64,000 bases of DNA from Uloborus plumipes (taxonomy: Eukaryota; Arthropoda; Arachnida; Araneae; Uloboridae), in the NCBI GenBank assembly GCA_038373865.1, contig JAXGGA010001630.1, positions 81,552 to 145,551 on the forward strand. The letters are read 5' to 3'. Each line of letters starts with the position of its first letter. The stretch's first letter is position 1. The notes below the pieces were generated by a model that did not search any database, was not told where the DNA came from, and saw only the letters and a list, made by a program, of their open reading frames with translations. Positions 61,750 to 64,000 of this stretch are shown piece after piece. The translations under genes were made by a program, and so were the position numbers.

Positions 61750-64000
61750 GAAAATATGCTTCCTTACTTTCAGTTCTTTTTTTTTCTGCTTTTTTTTAAA
61801 AACAAATCTATTATAATGACAGCAATAAAAACGCTGTTTTACCTGAAGTTTATTTAAAATTTTAATATTTTAATGCTAATATTCAATTAACAGTGGAAAA
61901 TTAAATCACTGTTCGCTAGATTTGAATTTTAGCACCATATTTTAAGGGGAACAAAATAAAACCATGTTAATTTTGTTGTTTATTAGAAATATAAATTCAA
62001 CATTGTTTAAATATTATGCAAATGTTTTATTTTTCCACTTATGACGCGCTATTTACTACTTCATTATTATACTTTCTATACAATTTTATTAACACTTCTA
62101 TTTGTGTTAAACTTCTCTCGATTTTGGAAATACTTCTAAAAATGTTGCCTAATACTAAATATGAAATCTAAAATCTTTAATCTGGAAGTTTTAATTAAAA
62201 TTTATTTCATCAAAAAACAAAAACTACCCTACAGGATTCTGCATTTACCCAAAAGTTCAGCTTTCTTCTTTTTCTTTTTTTTTTGTTTTTATTATGATTG
62301 CCTGACTGAATGTTTTACAAGTTTGTAATATTCAATTTTTTTTTATATTTATTACTAATTTTTTTTTTCCTAAATTGTAAAAACAAAGTTTTAGATACAG
62401 CTATACTTGTGAAAGGAAACAAAGATAGGGGGCAGCATCAATATGTATTAGGATTATTAGTGTACAATCTATAAGTGAATGTTAGATTTCTTTATGTTTC
62501 ACATCTATTAATTGGTGGGGGGGGGGAGGATTGTCTTTTGAGGGAAAATACAAATTTTCATCATAACGGTCATTCCTTAGAAATGTCAACCTCAGCCTAA
62601 GAAAAAAAAATACCTAAGTGAAAAAAGTATCAAAAAATAAATAAATAAGTAAATAAATAAAAATCATACAATATAAAAAGTTTAAAAAATTTGAAAAAGT
62701 ATTGTAATTATCACTGAGATTAGCCATAATGAAAAGGTTGTAGTGCGTCTACTGCTTGTTATTCGATGGTTACGTTAGTCACACTCCATCTTGAGTAAAA
62801 GTGACACTTAAGACAAAAAAAAATTAAGATTTAACAAATGTGTTTTATGTTTTTAAAAGCCAACTTTACACATTTTTCAAATATATCATTCAATTTTGAA
62901 CACTTGCTTAACTTTGAGAAATTTTTGCCTCACAACATGAGCATTCATTTTCAGGGTTGCAAAAATGTTACGTTAGTCAAGCTGCTATTTTGGTGGAAAA
63001 AATATCTACTGTCAGTTATTTTGTTTTAAATTTTTAGCAGAAATGATACATAGATACCATGTACATTGTAAATCCACCAGCATAACTAAAAAAATATTTT
63101 TTACTCTTTAAGTTACAAGTAAAAACAGTTACAAATCAGATCTGAATGTTACGTTAATAGTTTACGTTAGTTTTGTATAGAGAACAAACGAACATACATC
63201 CATTTTCGTAGATATAGATATGTATTTCAAAAATTCATATATAAAACTGTTTTTTGGTCATAACTCCTTGAATTGCTCACATACAAGCTTGAAAATATGT
63301 TTGCACGATACTCTTAGCCACAGTATTATGTCTACCAAATAAAAAAAACTTTAGTCAACTATTTCATAACTCTTTGTGAAAGGGTTCGGTTTTATGCCTA
63401 TAAATGAGTGACAACATCATAAAATTATTCCCTGGAAAGAAAGCTCGATTTTGATGATTTTAGTAAATACATAGGAAGGTCTATTCCCTCCCCCCCCCCA
63501 ACTTTTTATATTATGTTCTTTTCTTCTTCAAATAAAAAAATGACTGTAAAACTGTCGAAAACTGGTTTAAAAAAAAGTGGGAGCGCATTTTTTAAAAAGT
63601 GGAATTTGATGGGTGAAAACAGTGTTCATATTTAAATTCATGAGATCGTTTTACGTAAGAATCAGCACTTCATTTTTCAGTGTTTTTCCCCCCTTTATTG
63701 CATAATGTTATTGACTTATATTTAGCTTTTTCAAGAACTAATCCTAAAATTAATAACAGGGTAAAAAAATTACAATTTCATAAGCCACATTGAGACAGAC
63801 TTTAATTTTTAATTTTAAATGTTTCATGTTATTTGTTTATAACGACATCATGTTATTTGGTTATCAAGTAACGACAACTCCTAAATTCAGATTTATTTTA
63901 TTTGTTTTTTTTTCATTTTTATTTCCACTACTCAAACTTGCATGAAAAAAAAGCACTATTTTCGTGAAAACCACATAGTCAGTCATTTTCTTTTTTAATT
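61750..64000. other. no gene seen
   Basis: AT-rich. Contains GTTACGTTAGTCA-type words near 62771, 62968 and 63150, loosely like the GTAACGTGAGTCACG motif of intron 11, a G run near 62516-62527 and a C run near 63490-63499. Confidence 0.4.

Overview
The window is AT-rich, repeat-rich metazoan nuclear DNA. I read one protein-coding gene in it: a 14-coding-exon MAGUK scaffold gene on the minus strand (CDS 46666 down to 15031, 540 codons). Its domain order is L27-L27-PDZ-SH3-guanylate kinase, and from remembered family sequences it looks closest to the MPP7/MPP3/Metro branch of the p55 (MPP) family. Invertebrate-like sequence, kilobase introns and the transposon content suggest an arthropod. A chelicerate is my guess, but nothing here proves it.

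Layout: 1-8 kb is intergenic and packed with inverted-repeat elements (641-716, 1375-4072, 4565-5145, 5979-7550, 7589-7961). 8-15 kb is AT-rich sequence downstream of the gene with few recognisable repeats and may hold its 3' UTR. 15.0-46.7 kb is the gene. Intron 11 (11.4 kb) is mostly a 7.7-kb hAT-like insertion (21020-28704), which itself carries a 1.9-kb TA-flanked foldback built from 144-bp repeats (24535-26429) and a 146-bp MITE. Intron 2 (5.2 kb) is mostly a 3-kb inverted-repeat element (41709-44677) with a 4-bp target duplication. 46.7-64 kb lies upstream. It holds a diverged 245-bp tandem array split by a 1.6-kb hAT-like element (47947-49529), two more copies of the 6-kb family, a 143-bp tandem repeat, an 835-bp hAT MITE with an 8-bp target duplication (53313-54147) that splits a small ORF, and a miRNA-like hairpin (61348-61404).

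The gene product would be a membrane-associated scaffold: L27 domains pair with other L27 proteins, PDZ binds C-terminal peptides, and SH3 plus a catalytically dead guanylate kinase form the C-terminal binding module. The theme of the rest of the window is foldback architecture. Five independent inverted-repeat elements, from 0.4 to 3 kb, sit within 64 kb, three of them within 2 kb or less of each other at 1.4-8.0 kb. I found no CRISPR, rRNA, operon or bacterial-type gene, and no intact transposase.
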